DNA of 64,000 bases from Psettodes erumei (lineage: Eukaryota > Chordata > Actinopteri > Pleuronectiformes > Psettodidae): positions 554,172 to 618,171 of the forward strand of contig JAFBJZ010000935.1 of assembly GCA_016785225.1 (NCBI GenBank), given 5' to 3'. Of this stretch, positions 1 through 37,870 are shown one piece after another. Made by a program: the position numbers and the translations under genes. The notes under the pieces were generated by a model. It did no database searches. It had not been told where the DNA came from and saw only the letters and a list, made by a program, of their open reading frames with translations. Numbering within the stretch: position 1 is the stretch's first letter; the number at the start of each line of letters is the position of its first letter.

Positions 1-499
1 GCGCTTGATGTGGAGGTGTGTGGGTGTGTGTGTGCACGTGTGTGTGTGTGTGTGTGCACATTGGTGTTAAGAGGAGGACACATGACAGAGAAACCTTAGG
101 CCGATGACGCAATCATTTGTGCTCATCAAGACGAACAGGAAATTGTGTCATCAGAGAACTGTGTTTGGCGTGTACGAGGTGACATCACCGCATGTCTGTT
201 TTCAACAGAAACACAGTCACTGTGACTAACAGTGCCCCCATTTGTTGAATGAATTACTGTCAATAACATTTCTTTTTTGTCAGACTCTTCAGTCATTTTA
301 TCATCTCTCTGAATCATGTTGATTCAATCAGTGATCAACAATTATTGTTAAGCCTGTGTTTCAGGGCATCAGATCTATAAATATCCAACTGTACTCATCT
401 CCACTACACCTTTTGCAGTGTGCTTGGAGTAGTTATGTATATTCACACAATATTTCAGTGCCCTGACTTTTAAATAAAGTTTAAAACTGACCGATGTAT
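1..499. other. Left edge of window; possible 3' end of an upstream gene
   Basis: GT-rich repeat at about 27-58. An AATAAA at 473-478, in an AT-rich context after an open non-coding stretch, could be a poly(A) signal of a + strand gene lying outside the window. No exon is visible. Confidence 0.25.
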
Positions 500-960
500 G
501 AATAAATAAAAGCCGCAAGCAACGTTAAATGGACCTGAACAGGCTTGCCGCTCATAGTGGCCCGGGCTGATCCCTCTGCCAGGGTGAATCCTCACATTTC
601 ACAGAGCTGTCACCGCCACACCATTTCACAAAAACTCAAAAGCTTTAGCATCACGGACATCTTACAACCACACTGGAGTGGAGGAGTATGAGGCTTCAAA
701 ATGCCAAAAATAGCACCAAAATTGAACAGGAAATTCAAAATGGTTGACTAGCTCTTGGAATTTAGTGTTTTTTGCAGGTGTTGGCACATTACATATGCCT
801 ACCAAATTAAATATAGAGGTAGTTGAAGGGGGCTGCAGTGACTTGTTCATTGAAATGTTGTTATGGAGGGGGGCGCTAATAAGCTATATATGTAAACTAT
901 ATGCATTACGAGTTTCCATGCATGTTTAGCCTCTCAAAATGTGATTCACTTCTGTCTCGT
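500..960. repeat. Diverged interspersed repeat upstream of zdhhc14
   Basis: Phrases such as AAAATTGAACAGGAAATTCA, AAATGGTTGACTAGCTC, TTATGGAGGGGGGCGCTAAT and GCCTCTCAAAATGTG resemble a fish repeat containing AAATGGCCGACTTCCTG and GGGGCGCTATGGAGG. Borders are uncertain. Confidence 0.35.
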
Positions 961-1439
961 TTTCCTGGTGGCCAGAGGAGCCCACTGGCGCTCCATCAGT
1001 GGGACACGCCCCTGCTGATGGGCGAAAATGGGCGCCAGGAAGTCCGTGGACCACGGTTTGGGAAACCCTTTAATAGCGTGTCCTCCCCTTGCACCTCCTC
1101 AGTAGTGACTTCAGCCACGGCCGGGGAGGGAGGAGCTGGCTGAGGCTCAGGCTCCTCTCCCCGTGTTGATGTTTGTTGTTTGCCGTGTGCGGACATATTG
1201 TCGCTGTGAAATACTCGGGACATATGGCTACTGGCTCCTGCTTTGTGATTTGTGTTGGCAAACATTAGAAGTGGGGTTTTTTTCTCCCGAGCAACGACCA
1301 GCCAGGCTTCTGGAGCTCGTCTGAGAAAGCCCCCCGTCGTGTGGTCTTTCTCTGGATTCACCCTTCCCCTTTTTTAAGTTCCTCTTCGGCGACCAGCAGC
1401 CAATTTCAAACTCATTTTTTAACCCTTCTAACTTGTGAA

Positions 1440-1720
1440 AATGCGGTTCTTCGCGTCGCCCTCGGCTCGCAACAAACCCGGGTAACGAGAGGAGCAGCGA
1501 CGCGACGACACCCCGACGCGGCGACCAGCGACAGTTTCCCTCGGTAAGGCAGCGCTTCGACCGTCGCCTCGGCGGGCAGAGCGGATAGACCGAGCCGGGA
1601 CGTGGCGTTAACGCGGCTGACAGCGCAGCGCGCCCCGTTCACGGCTCCCCTCCAGCGGGCGTGCTGAAAGCGAACCCGCCGGAGCCCGCGGTGGCGTGAG
1701 CGGCCAGTAAGCTAGCCCTC
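1440..1720 (+). promoter_or_regulatory. zdhhc14: CpG-rich promoter and probable non-coding first exon of zdhhc14
   Basis: This segment is very rich in CpG compared with the flanking DNA. It contains a consensus splice donor (TCG|GTAAGG, intron starting at 1544). The coding exon has an acceptor at 2141-2142 (ATCCACAG) about 56 bp before the start codon. This suggests a non-coding first exon ending at 1543 and a roughly 600-bp intron. The transcription start itself cannot be fixed from sequence alone. Confidence 0.6.
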
Positions 1721-2198
1721 AACTGCACAAGTTGACCCAGCGTGCTAACATTAACTTACCAGCCAGCCCCGGCAACTTGCTAGCCTCGTTAGCCTTAGCA
1801 ACAGTTTATGTGTGATGCTAGCCAGGTTCGCTGTTAACAAAGACTCAGTTTTCTTTCTGTTTTTAACGTGAGGCTGTGTTACGCTGAAGTTATTCGCCAA
1901 GTTAGCTAACGTTAGATTAGCCCCGAACCTGCTGCTCTGCTGTGTTGGTGTGCAGCCTCGCACAGCTCACATAAGTGTGTGGGAGAAACAGTCAGACCTC
2001 GCTGGATGTCACCAGCAACTGGGAGCGTGTCTTGCACTTTTCGCAAACTTTTCCTTCCGTTTGCTTTGCACGCATTTTGTCTGGAAAATGGTGAACTGAA
2101 CTGTTTTTTTTTTTGTTTTAATTATTGTTATTTTATCCACAGAGGCGCATCTGCCCAGGGATTTAACCAGCTGTGGGGGGATTTTTCACCAGCCATTG

Positions 2199-29796
<27,598 letters not shown>

Positions 29797-30494
29797 CGAT
29801 GGAATATAACCCCCCACCCCCCAAAAACAAGGATCCAGCCCTTAGAATCCTCCTGTGCCATTTCGGTCCACTCCCCATGAATTTATTTCCCTTTCTCTCC
29901 TCAGCTCGACTTGCGACCTGAAAGAAAAGACTGCGTTTTCAATTCAGCTGCTAGAAACTGGAATGTAACTGAACTGTAGTTAAACCGGTCGGCCTCAGCC
30001 GTTCTCCTGCCGAACCTCTCCACTGGAGCTGGGAGAGGTGGCTCCTCGTGTGGTGGAGTTCATGACAGCTCAAGACACACGCTTCTCTTATTTATTTCTT
30101 TTTTAAGGGAAGCGTACCGAATCAGCTCCTGGAGGCTGGACGGGGGAGTTTCGTCGTTTCGAGTGGCGTATGTCTGTGAGCCGTTTCAGGCCAAAAAAAG
30201 AATACGTGTTTTGACAGCTACGTGACATTTTTGGTCAGAAAGCTGAGTTTCTGTTAGTGGATCACAGGTCTGACAGGTTTTTTTTGTAAAACCAACTTTA
30301 GCCTATTTGCCTGTTGCTGATTGGACTATGTCTTCTGCCCTTTTTTTTCTGGGACATTCTCAGCAGTGCAATGGTTGATGTCATCATGTTGCATATCACC
30401 CTGCTTTTTCTATGTTAAAAAAAAGATAAGAGACTGTTGTACTGTACCATGGTTATTACAACTCTTACAAATTATAATATTTCCTGTGGATATT

Positions 30495-30500
30495 AATAAA
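30495..30500 (+). terminator. zdhhc14: Polyadenylation signal of zdhhc14
   Basis: AATAAA lies about 700 bp after the zdhhc14 stop codon, giving a compact 3' UTR from 29797 to about 30520. The UTR contains poly-T and poly-A runs but no other recognised element. Confidence 0.65.
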
Positions 30501-31006
30501 ACACCAACTTTTTATCAGATAAACGCTCATAAACATTGAGGTTTGGCAGGCGTGAGGCGGTATGCGCTGATGTGAGAGTCATGTGGCGGTAACATTTCCT
30601 TTAAAGTTCATCTTGTGACCAACGCCTGTGGTCGTTAGACCTAAATGAGACAGAACAAGCCTGTCTAAGAATGTCGCCGAACAAAGTCAAGGTCATTTCG
30701 CCCCTCGTTCATGCTTCGCTGCGTTCAGTCCTGGTAAGTCAACAAGGACTCCACTATTATTTAACATGGTTTGTAGCTGCTTTAAAGGAACCATTTACTT
30801 TCTATTCCCTCCCTCCCAAAAAAAGGAGACTGAGGTCACTGACAGATGGTGATGGGTGAAGGTTAGTAATTAAAAAAAAAAAAAAAAAGCTGTCGAGATT
30901 TAATTCTCTCCCACCACCTTGTGGTTACGCGTCAGTACTGCAGGTGCTGAAAACCATGTGGACGCATTAACCATACATGGATACAAAAATGATAATAGGT
31001 AACACA
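30501..31006. other. Convergent intergenic spacer between zdhhc14 and lgals8
   Basis: No coding exon or recognised repeat was seen in these 500 bases, apart from poly-A tracts near 30820 and 30870-30887. Confidence 0.5.
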
Positions 31007-32020
31007 TTTATTGTTTGTTAAATAATTTATGATATATAGGGAAGATTTTTCATACATATTTTACAAGAGTTACAACAGACAATGCAAAACAAAAAAATTA
31101 AAAATCCCAGTAACACTGGAAAAGAACTAACCCTGAATTTATTTCTTTTCTTCATCGGGGACATGGTTCTTCTGATTCTGGAGCAGGAGTGGGAGAGCAG
31201 CGATGGAAGAGATGGTCACAGATTTAGGATTTGAGTGTAGTGAGCATACAGACTGGAAAAAATCTGCATTTGTTAGGTTATTTATATAGTTCAGTTTTAA
31301 AGAGACCCTGTACTGCACTGTGCTTAAATTCTGCTGCACCATCACATGATAAATGGATTCAACACCCCCAAGAAACCCCTGAAAGAAGAGTAGGACCATT
31401 ACAAATGATGTCAGAATCATGAAAGAGAGATGAATTTGTTTAAATTAGTTGTACAATAAATTAGTCTATTGGTCCTTGCTCCAAAAAAAAGAAAAATTGG
31501 AGCGCTTCCGTTTCAGTCAGGGTTCGTATTTGCCGGGTGTCTTGACATTTAAACAAAGCCAGTATTTAAGTGCTTATTAACATTTACATGTACTTCCTGT
31601 TTTAATTATACAGTGCACTAACGGCATAGCACAGCAGAGATGCACTAGAGACAGAATAAGAAATGAACCAAGGCGAACCTAACTTGTAAACAGTCACGGT
31701 GGCTCGCGGCCTCGCGCTCCGTCACGGCTAACTCTCATGCATCAGTCCTCTAGTCAGCACTGGGAAGATGGATCAATTAGTCTAAGTCTGGACTCGTTAA
31801 TGGTCCTTGGCCAGCGCACATGCTAGACTAGCTTAAGATCAGTGACCTGCGGCTGCTTCACTGCAGACTTCACTGGACCACAAGTTCAGACTTGACGTCA
31901 GCGCAGGGTTTCCATGTTCTTTTAGCATCCGTCATCTGGGTCATTGCAGTTAAGCTAATTTAGCATCGACAACCGGAACACAACAATGTCCGTAACGCTG
32001 TTTTCTGTCTCAGTCTAGAG
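31007..32020 (-). other. lgals8: 3' UTR of lgals8 with candidate poly(A) signals
   Basis: Read on the minus strand, AATAAA occurs at 31143-31138 and again at 31012-31007. This gives a 3' UTR of about 0.9-1.0 kb. No other gene was seen here. The ends of zdhhc14 and lgals8 are convergent, with roughly 500 bp between their poly(A) signals. Confidence 0.5.
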
Positions 32021-34459
32021 TCACCACAGTTTAACGTCGGTGAGCTCCAGGTCTCCCATGATCTCCAGCTGGTCGATGCTGCTCAGGTCCTGCACCCGAT
32101 GCCGGAACTCAAACAAGTGCGAGCCGTTCACTGCCAGCTTGAACTGATGGGGCTGACAGAGGATGAGAATCTGACAGGAAAACAGAAGCAGGACGTTGTC
32201 ATCGCCATCCAGGGCGGCCGACAGAGTTACCCTCTCAAAGCCAAGTGGTAAAGGGAGTTCTTACCTCAAAGTACTCCCCTGACGAGAAGGGAAAGACGGA
32301 CAGCTCCTGCTCCTCCTGACCCCAGGACTCGTTCAGGTACGAGTTCCTGATGAACACGCCCGACTTCATGCGAGGGTTCAGGTGCAGAGCGATGTTCTCC
32401 GTCCTGCTGTTGCAGAGGTTTACAGTGAAGCTGCAAGACACATGGACAAAGAGGTGAATCCTATGTAGAAAAGAAACCAGCGACATAGACAGAGATCTCT
32501 GATACGTCATGTTAGGGGTAAATCTGTCACCTTACCTGTGAGGATACATGCTGATCTGCCCTTTGATTGTGATGTGCCGCCCGGGGCTCAGTCCTTTCAG
32601 TATACTGCCTTTGTAAGGGAGGCTCTGAAATGACAACATCACTGCCGATAACGTTTTAGAAGATCATTTTTCATTTGCTGCAAGTTACTATCTCGATCGA
32701 TCAGTTTGTCGTTTGATCTGTGTAAACACTGTCCAGTTTCATGTGCTATCCAAGAAAAGCAGTAGATCGTCACATTTGAGGAGCAAAATCTACATTTGTA
32801 TTCATCAACACTGTTAATACTACGGGTGTATGTACTGTATACGACTGTATGCATTAATAACTGGTGTGAGAGTGGGTGCATGACAGTATCCAGTAAGATC
32901 TTGGCATGTGGCTGCATCACTAAAAAGAAGTCAGGAAGTCACACTTGTAAATTTGGTTGCGGATGATCTGTTGTAATAAACTGGACCTGTCATTTAAAAG
33001 TCTGCAGCACCCAAACAAAAGAACTATTTAGAAAGTCTGATCCAGTTTTCCAGGGCGTGTTTGAGCCGGGGCTGTTTATTTTACGTAGATGATGCAAAAA
33101 GGAAAAACTCACCAAGTCACCTGATTCTGAATATATTGCCTAAGAGGGAGAAGAGCCACATTTAGAAATGAATAAGCACTTATGTCCATAAAAGAAGAAA
33201 ACATCTAACCAGCTCGAGGAAGAAGGAAACAAGTGATGGGGAAAGTACTCACTGAGTTTGGGATGTAGCCAATAGCATGCACCCTGACTTTCCCAGAAAT
33301 AGAAAACGTGTCGATCCTGTTTAGCGGGATTCTGTGCTTGTAACCCAGCAAGTGAGCACCATTCACTGCCACCTGTGCATCAAGACATGTTTTTTATTCA
33401 ATCAAATTAGCATCTGCTTTTGTTGATCTTAGGCACGTGGGCACGCTGACCTTAAAAACGTCTTCGTGCACCAGGATGATGGTCTCGAAGGGAGCCCCGC
33501 GCTTGTAGGGCAGCTGATGGAGCGTCTCCTCCTTGCCCCAGCTCTCCTGCAGCAGGGAGTTGCACACCACGCAGGGCGAGCCTCGGAAGCGCGGGCTGAA
33601 GTGGAGGGCCACGTCGGAGCGCGGCTTGGTGCTGCAGCCGCTCGACAGGTCGATCTGAAACCTGAACATTGGCACATGAGGAGCAGTGAGAAGCTGCCCC
33701 GGCGGCCCCTCGACGCTCAAAACTTCCGGGTTGTGTCGCTGGGCTTTGACAAAGCTCATTTGTTAGAGCATTTGCACCACTGAACATCAACACAGTCAGG
33801 TCCTGCATTATCACCGGTGGTCAGGGCAATCAGTGGCCCTGATTTGTATACAGATATCAAAATATAGTTTTAAGACTTTTATTTTAAAATGACACTACAT
33901 TAAAATGATTTAAGGAGCTTAAAATGGGTGAATCACTGTGAAAGAGTTCTGTGACGTAAACGTTTTTAAAAAACAACAGAGACTTGACAGTGTTTAAATC
34001 TTTGACAGAAAAAATATCTATATTTATATATATCTTACACATCTACGTCTCGTACCTGTCAGCGTCTGGGGGCACGGTGCCCTGGATGATGATGATCTCC
34101 CCAGGGTGCAGGCCTCCAGGTATGGGCCCTGTGTATGGGATCACCTGGGGTGGAGAGCTGACGGTGAAGCACCGGACACCTGCACTGACAACTGCTAACA
34201 TGCTGCCTACATTTTTTTGGAGGGGGGGTCTAAAACCACATTCTAGCATACGCACCGAGCAGTCCGGTGTGCAGGCCGTTATCTACACAAACCCCGAAAA
34301 CACGCAGACTTGCACATAGTTTTCAGCTGCATTACGAGCTACAGGACGGTGTAGTGATCGCTGCACGGTGGCATCGCATGATGAGAGCAACACCAATAAT
34401 AACAACAATAAGCCTCTTACCGGATTCAGGACAGTGTGTTTCGCATTTGCCACGGACAT
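32021..34459 (-). CDS. lgals8: Galectin-8 (tandem-repeat galectin, two carbohydrate-recognition domains)
   Basis: Coding exons in transcript order are 34459-34421, 34144-34056, 33661-33451, 33372-33253, 33139-33113, 32624-32536, 32430-32265 and 32170-32021. They give 891 nt, 296 aa, all with GT-AG introns. Galectin-8 binds beta-galactosides outside cells and on damaged vesicles, where it helps trigger autophagy of bacteria. Domain 1 (about 14-150) has NPVIPYTG, DADRF and the sugar-site series H63, S65, R67, N77, W84, E87. Domain 2 (about 163-296) has the canonical H208, N210, R212, N221, W228, E231. The start MSVANAKHTVLNP and the DADRFQIDL block point to galectin-8 rather than galectin-9 or -4. 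Oddities: Ser replaces the usual Asn at position 65 of domain 1, and the linker is very short (9-codon exon 33139-33113). There is no signal peptide, as expected for galectins. Confidence 0.92.
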
Positions 34460-34737
34460 CGAGCCTCCTGTGTCAGACTACAGCACGCAGCTGTGCTGAG
34501 GGAGGGGGGGCAACGGCGTGCGTGGGATCTGCGGTGAACGGGAGCGGGGTGGGGTGGGGTGGTGGTGGTGGTGGTGGTGGTGGTGTGGCTCCTGCGCTAC
34601 ACGGGGACAACGATGGCAGTGGGCATCTCCTCTCCATCAGAACCAGTCGCCGCCGCGCATGCGCAAACCCCGCCACGTCATCGGGGGACTCTGTCGTCTA
34701 CTTCCTGGTCAGATTGTTTTTCCCAGATCCAGACTTC
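34460..34737. promoter_or_regulatory. Short divergent promoter region between lgals8 (-) and ISG12-like gene 1 (+)
   Basis: Only 278 bp separate the two start codons. The segment contains a perfect NRF-1 palindrome-type site CGCGCATGCGCA (34654-34665), a CCACGTCA box (34673-34680, TGACGTGG on the other strand, an ATF/UPRE-type site), an ETS-like ACTTCCTG just downstream, and a G-rich track at 34540-34585. There is no TATA box. Such NRF-1/ETS, GC-rich layouts are typical of bidirectional vertebrate promoters. I see no good ISRE here. Confidence 0.6.
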
Positions 34738-35850
34738 ATGGGCTTTATCGGTGAGTGTCACCGTTTCCTGACCGAACCCATACATTTCGTTGACAGTACT
34801 GACACTCTCACTTAATACGCTGTCGTCATAACATGTTTAGCATTGATAGAAAACATCTTTGAGTTACTTCCGGGGTCTTGTGTTTCAGGCACCACAGCCA
34901 CCATTGTAGCAGGAGCGGGTAAGACTCGCCATAACTGGATTATCTGTGTTTACTTCTCATATCATTTTTTAAATTACCATTGTTGTTGGAAAGCCTGTAC
35001 GCTAAACCTATAAACGCCGTGTGCGCCCCCTCCCTCTGCGCTGTTGTTGTCCCTGTTCAGCGGGCGCTGTGGTCCTGGCCCCCTTCGCTCTGGGGGCCGC
35101 AGGTTTCACCTCAGCCGGGGTTGCGGCGGGCTCCTTCGCCGCATCCATGATGTCGTCTGCCGCGGTCGCCAACGGAGGTGGAGTGGCGGCAGGAAGCCTG
35201 GTGGCTGTTCTGCAATCAGCAGGTCGTTAAATCACGTGTTGTTCTTTGTTTGTTTGTTTGTTTGTTTTGTTGTTGTTGTTTTAAAGTTAGGTGACCCGTT
35301 TTGTCACTTTATTATTTATTGCGTTTGATTTATTGCATTCTATCAATCTGCCACTTACGTTTATTCAAACTGCTGCTTACGTTGTTTGTCTACTATTTAT
35401 GTTTATGTTCATTTGTTTGTTATTGTTTATTTGCACTACTGTGTTTATTCTGCATCTTACTCTTTCCTTTCCTTTAATCTTTGTTCTTTATACTGGAGCC
35501 GGAGACCCCAGAATTTCATTGCCAATGATTACTCCTGTAATTATTGTGCATATGACAATAAACGAACCTTGAACCGTTTCCGCCAGCACAAGGAAACGAA
35601 ACAGGTGATCATGAATGCATTATGTGGATGATCGGTGCAGCGTTTATCAAAATGTGGTTTTAAGGCACACGGTAATGATCGCGCTGCTGAACGGGGAAAC
35701 CGGTTCCGTCACATTTGTCATCTCCCTGTAGGTGCAGCCGGCCTGTCGGGAGCTATCACTGCAGCCGTGGCCGGCGCTGGAGGAGGGGTCGCGTGGCTGG
35801 CTGGGCGCCTCTGCCCGAAAATGAACAGGCAAAACAACAAGAGTGATTGA
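34738..35850 (+). CDS. ISG12/IFI27-like interferon-stimulated membrane protein, copy 1
   Basis: Coding exons are 34738-34750, 34889-34918, 35061-35222 and 35732-35850; 324 nt, 107 aa, GT-AG introns. The protein is Gly/Ala-rich and hydrophobic throughout (AGAVVLAPFALGAAGFTSAG, then SSAAV and GGGVAAGSLVAVLQSAG), the mark of the ISG12 (IFI27/IFI6) family. These small proteins sit in mitochondrial, ER or nuclear membranes and are induced by interferon; in mammals they affect apoptosis and antiviral defence. The C-terminus ends with a polar, basic tail (RLCPKMNRQNNKSD) missing from copy 2. It lies head to head with lgals8 and about 0.9 kb before a second copy in the same orientation. Exon 3 is 162 nt in both copies and nearly identical. 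The first exon codes for only MGFI plus one base, so the exact start is the least certain part. A retroposon tail occupies intron 3. Confidence 0.85.
35247..35575 (+). mobile_element. Retroposon 3' end (LINE/SINE-type tail) in intron 3 of ISG12-like copy 1
   Basis: The segment from the (TTTG)n run to CCTTGAACC contains GGAGACCCCAGAATTTCATT and a terminal GACAATAAACGAACCTTGAA. From memory, this is the common 3' tail of non-LTR-derived retroposons in many fish genomes (AATTTCATTG...TGACAATAAA...CTTGAA). No coding capacity was seen. The family name is not certain. Confidence 0.5.
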
Positions 35851-35878
35851 ATTGTCTTTCTTTTTTTAAGTCTTGCCA

Positions 35879-35960
35879 AATAAAGGAGCGAGTTGCCAGT
35901 TTAGTCGTGCAGTTCCTACACAGCACGGTACAAACTGAGACATTAAAAGTGTGAAATAAA
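35879..35960 (+). terminator. Two candidate poly(A) signals of ISG12-like copy 1
   Basis: AATAAA occurs at 35879-35884 and 35955-35960, 29 and 105 bp after the stop codon. The first lies very close to the stop, so the second may be the main one. Confidence 0.55.
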
Positions 35961-36660
35961 TGTGTGTCGTGTGAGGCAGATCCTGGTTCATTGTGTTGTC
36001 TGTAAACCTCTTCTCCGTAAATAAATGACAATAAGTGACTGAATCGATCAGTTTTAATGATCACCACAGTTATTCTTTAAATACTTTTATAAACTGGTGT
36101 TTAAATACTTCTTAAGGAAGACAGCGATAATGTAGAGCTCAAGGTCAGTGTCCATGGTGTTAATGGTTTTCTGAGGTAGACTAAGAGCCACCTCTGGTTA
36201 AAGAAGAAATTATTGCTTTTTACATAATCCTGCTAATAAACAAACCAACACGCAGAGTCCCAGAAGCAGACCCTCCATGGCAGATTGTAATGAACTGAAC
36301 AGGTCTCTCATTGCTAGACCACTATTATGATTTTCGTATATAAATACTTAATATTGTATGTATGGTTACTTGGTTGATTGATGTTACTTCTTGATAAGAG
36401 CCGTTGCAACCTCCAGTCCAGTGTGTGTGTGTGTGTGTGTGTGTGTGTATTTCATCCAGTGACTTAAGTTCTTTGATGCAGGGTTGAAGGAAGCAAACAA
36501 AGCAAAGCAGACAAAACTAATAGTTTTGTCAACTCTTTCAATCTTTCCTTTTTTTGCTCCATCTTAGAAACGTTAATGGCTCAGCTTCATTTTGGGTAAT
36601 ATGTGTGACGCCCTCTTTTGTTCAGGATCAGTTTTGCTTCTCATGAAATCTGTGCTGCCC
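35961..36660. other. Spacer between the two ISG12-like copies
   Basis: No coding exon was seen. A (GT)n microsatellite lies at about 36420-36448. Two similar short phrases (GCCCTCTTTTGTTCAGG near 36610 and GCCCTCTGTTGCTCAGG near 36657) form a small direct duplication. Confidence 0.45.
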
Positions 36661-36683
36661 TCTGTTGCTCAGGTTTTCATCTA

Positions 36684-36697
36684 AGTTTCGTTTTTCG
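36684..36697 (-). promoter_or_regulatory. ISRE-like element upstream of ISG12-like copy 2
   Basis: AGTTTCGTTTTTCG fits the interferon-stimulated response element AGTTTCNNTTTC with one mismatch. It lies 65-78 bp upstream of the copy 2 start codon, with an AT-rich TATA-like AAATAAAAAC between them. This position and sequence fit IRF/ISGF3 control. Confidence 0.55.
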
Positions 36698-36761
36698 AGA
36701 AAAGAACCCGAACGCAGCAAATAAAAACCCCAGCTCGAGGCTCGTCAGAGCAGAGGAAAAC

Positions 36762-37739
36762 ATGGAGCCTGGTGAGTACCACTGACGATACTGGCACGTT
36801 TCTTTTAAAAAAAGACCACTTCTTATTGTCTCATGCTTGTCACTGTAATAGAAGTCTTTAAAAAGGCGAGAGGAGATATGATTAGTAAACGTTTGTTCCT
36901 CTCTTGTGTTTCAGTGACAGCTGCTGTGATAGGAGCCGGTAAGACATTAACAAGTCACATTGTGTTTACTTTTTTGCAACAATCTGGAATAGTCAATGCT
37001 TATGCAAAACAATTTGTGTTTTCAATTTTTTCATGCATGCATCCATCTGTGCTGTGTTGTTGTTGTTGGCCACGTGCAGCGGGTGCTGTGGTCCTGACTC
37101 CCATCGCTTTGGGGGCCGCGGGTTTCACCTCAGCTGGAATAGCTGCGGGCTCCATCGCTGCTAAAATGATGTCGTCTGCCGCGGTCGCCGGCGGAGGTGG
37201 AGTGGCAGCAGGAAGCCTGGTGGCTGTTCTGCAGTCTGCAGGTACGCAACATAAACACAGGTTTTATTTTGGTGTAAACCGCGTACAAAATTCAACAAAA
37301 TACAGTGTTTAGGTGCAATAATGATCCTAATGTATGGACAGTGATCACAGTGGTGCTGCTGTTTCATTCCCTTTTTTGGTTTAGAGGACTGAGAACAGTG
37401 TCACCCTTCCATGCTGATACGGACCCGCGCTTGACTTAAATGATGTGCTATAGAGATTAGTAATTATATTAATTATTCTAATCTTATTGTCTGGCTGCGT
37501 TTATTGTCTTATTCTGTGTCCCGTGTTTTAGTCAATGTTCTGTTTTAATATTTGCACCATATATGCACTTAAAATGACAGTAATTGTGATTCTCAGTTCT
37601 TCTGTAGCCTAGTAAAATGAATTGAGCTTCAGATTTGTGTAATCTCACTGTAGGTGCAGCTGGTGTGTCAGGGGTTGCCAGTGCAGCGGTGGCCGGTACT
37701 GGAGCAGCAGTGGGATGGCTGGCTAGCTTCATCTACTGA
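36762..37739 (+). CDS. ISG12/IFI27-like interferon-stimulated membrane protein, copy 2
   Basis: Coding exons are 36762-36771, 36915-36938, 37080-37241 and 37654-37739; 282 nt, 93 aa, GT-AG introns. It has the same Gly/Ala-rich hydrophobic core as copy 1 (AGAVVLTPIALGAAGFTSAG, SSAAVAGGGGVAAGSLVAVL). It ends SFIY, without the polar tail of copy 1. It begins MEPVTAAVIGAAG, close to the usual start of fish ISG12 proteins. The two genes share intron positions and phases, so they arose by tandem duplication. An ISRE-like site lies just upstream, supporting interferon control. Poly(A) candidates are ATTAAA at 37772-37777 and AATAAA at 37865-37870. A mitochondrial or ER membrane location is inferred from the family only. 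Confidence 0.87.
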
Positions 37740-37870
37740 GAACGCTTCAAATGTTTATTAAACTTCAAATTATTAAAGTCATGAAGAAGCATTTTGTGAT
37801 CTGAGAAAGGTTTGCTTGTGTGCAATTACTTGTCTGACAACTTGAACTTGTTGAACTTTAAGAAAATAAA

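Noticed and set aside
33429..33814. Alternative frames over galectin-8 exon 3 (82, 105 and 120 codons)
   Set aside because: Out-of-frame or antisense readings of a GC-rich coding exon; only the frame with DADRFQIDL fits the family.
34267..34815. 182-codon + strand frame across the lgals8/ISG12 promoter
   Set aside because: It runs through a G-rich repeat and the lgals8 first exon in antisense; the poly-Gly content comes from the (TGG)n run.
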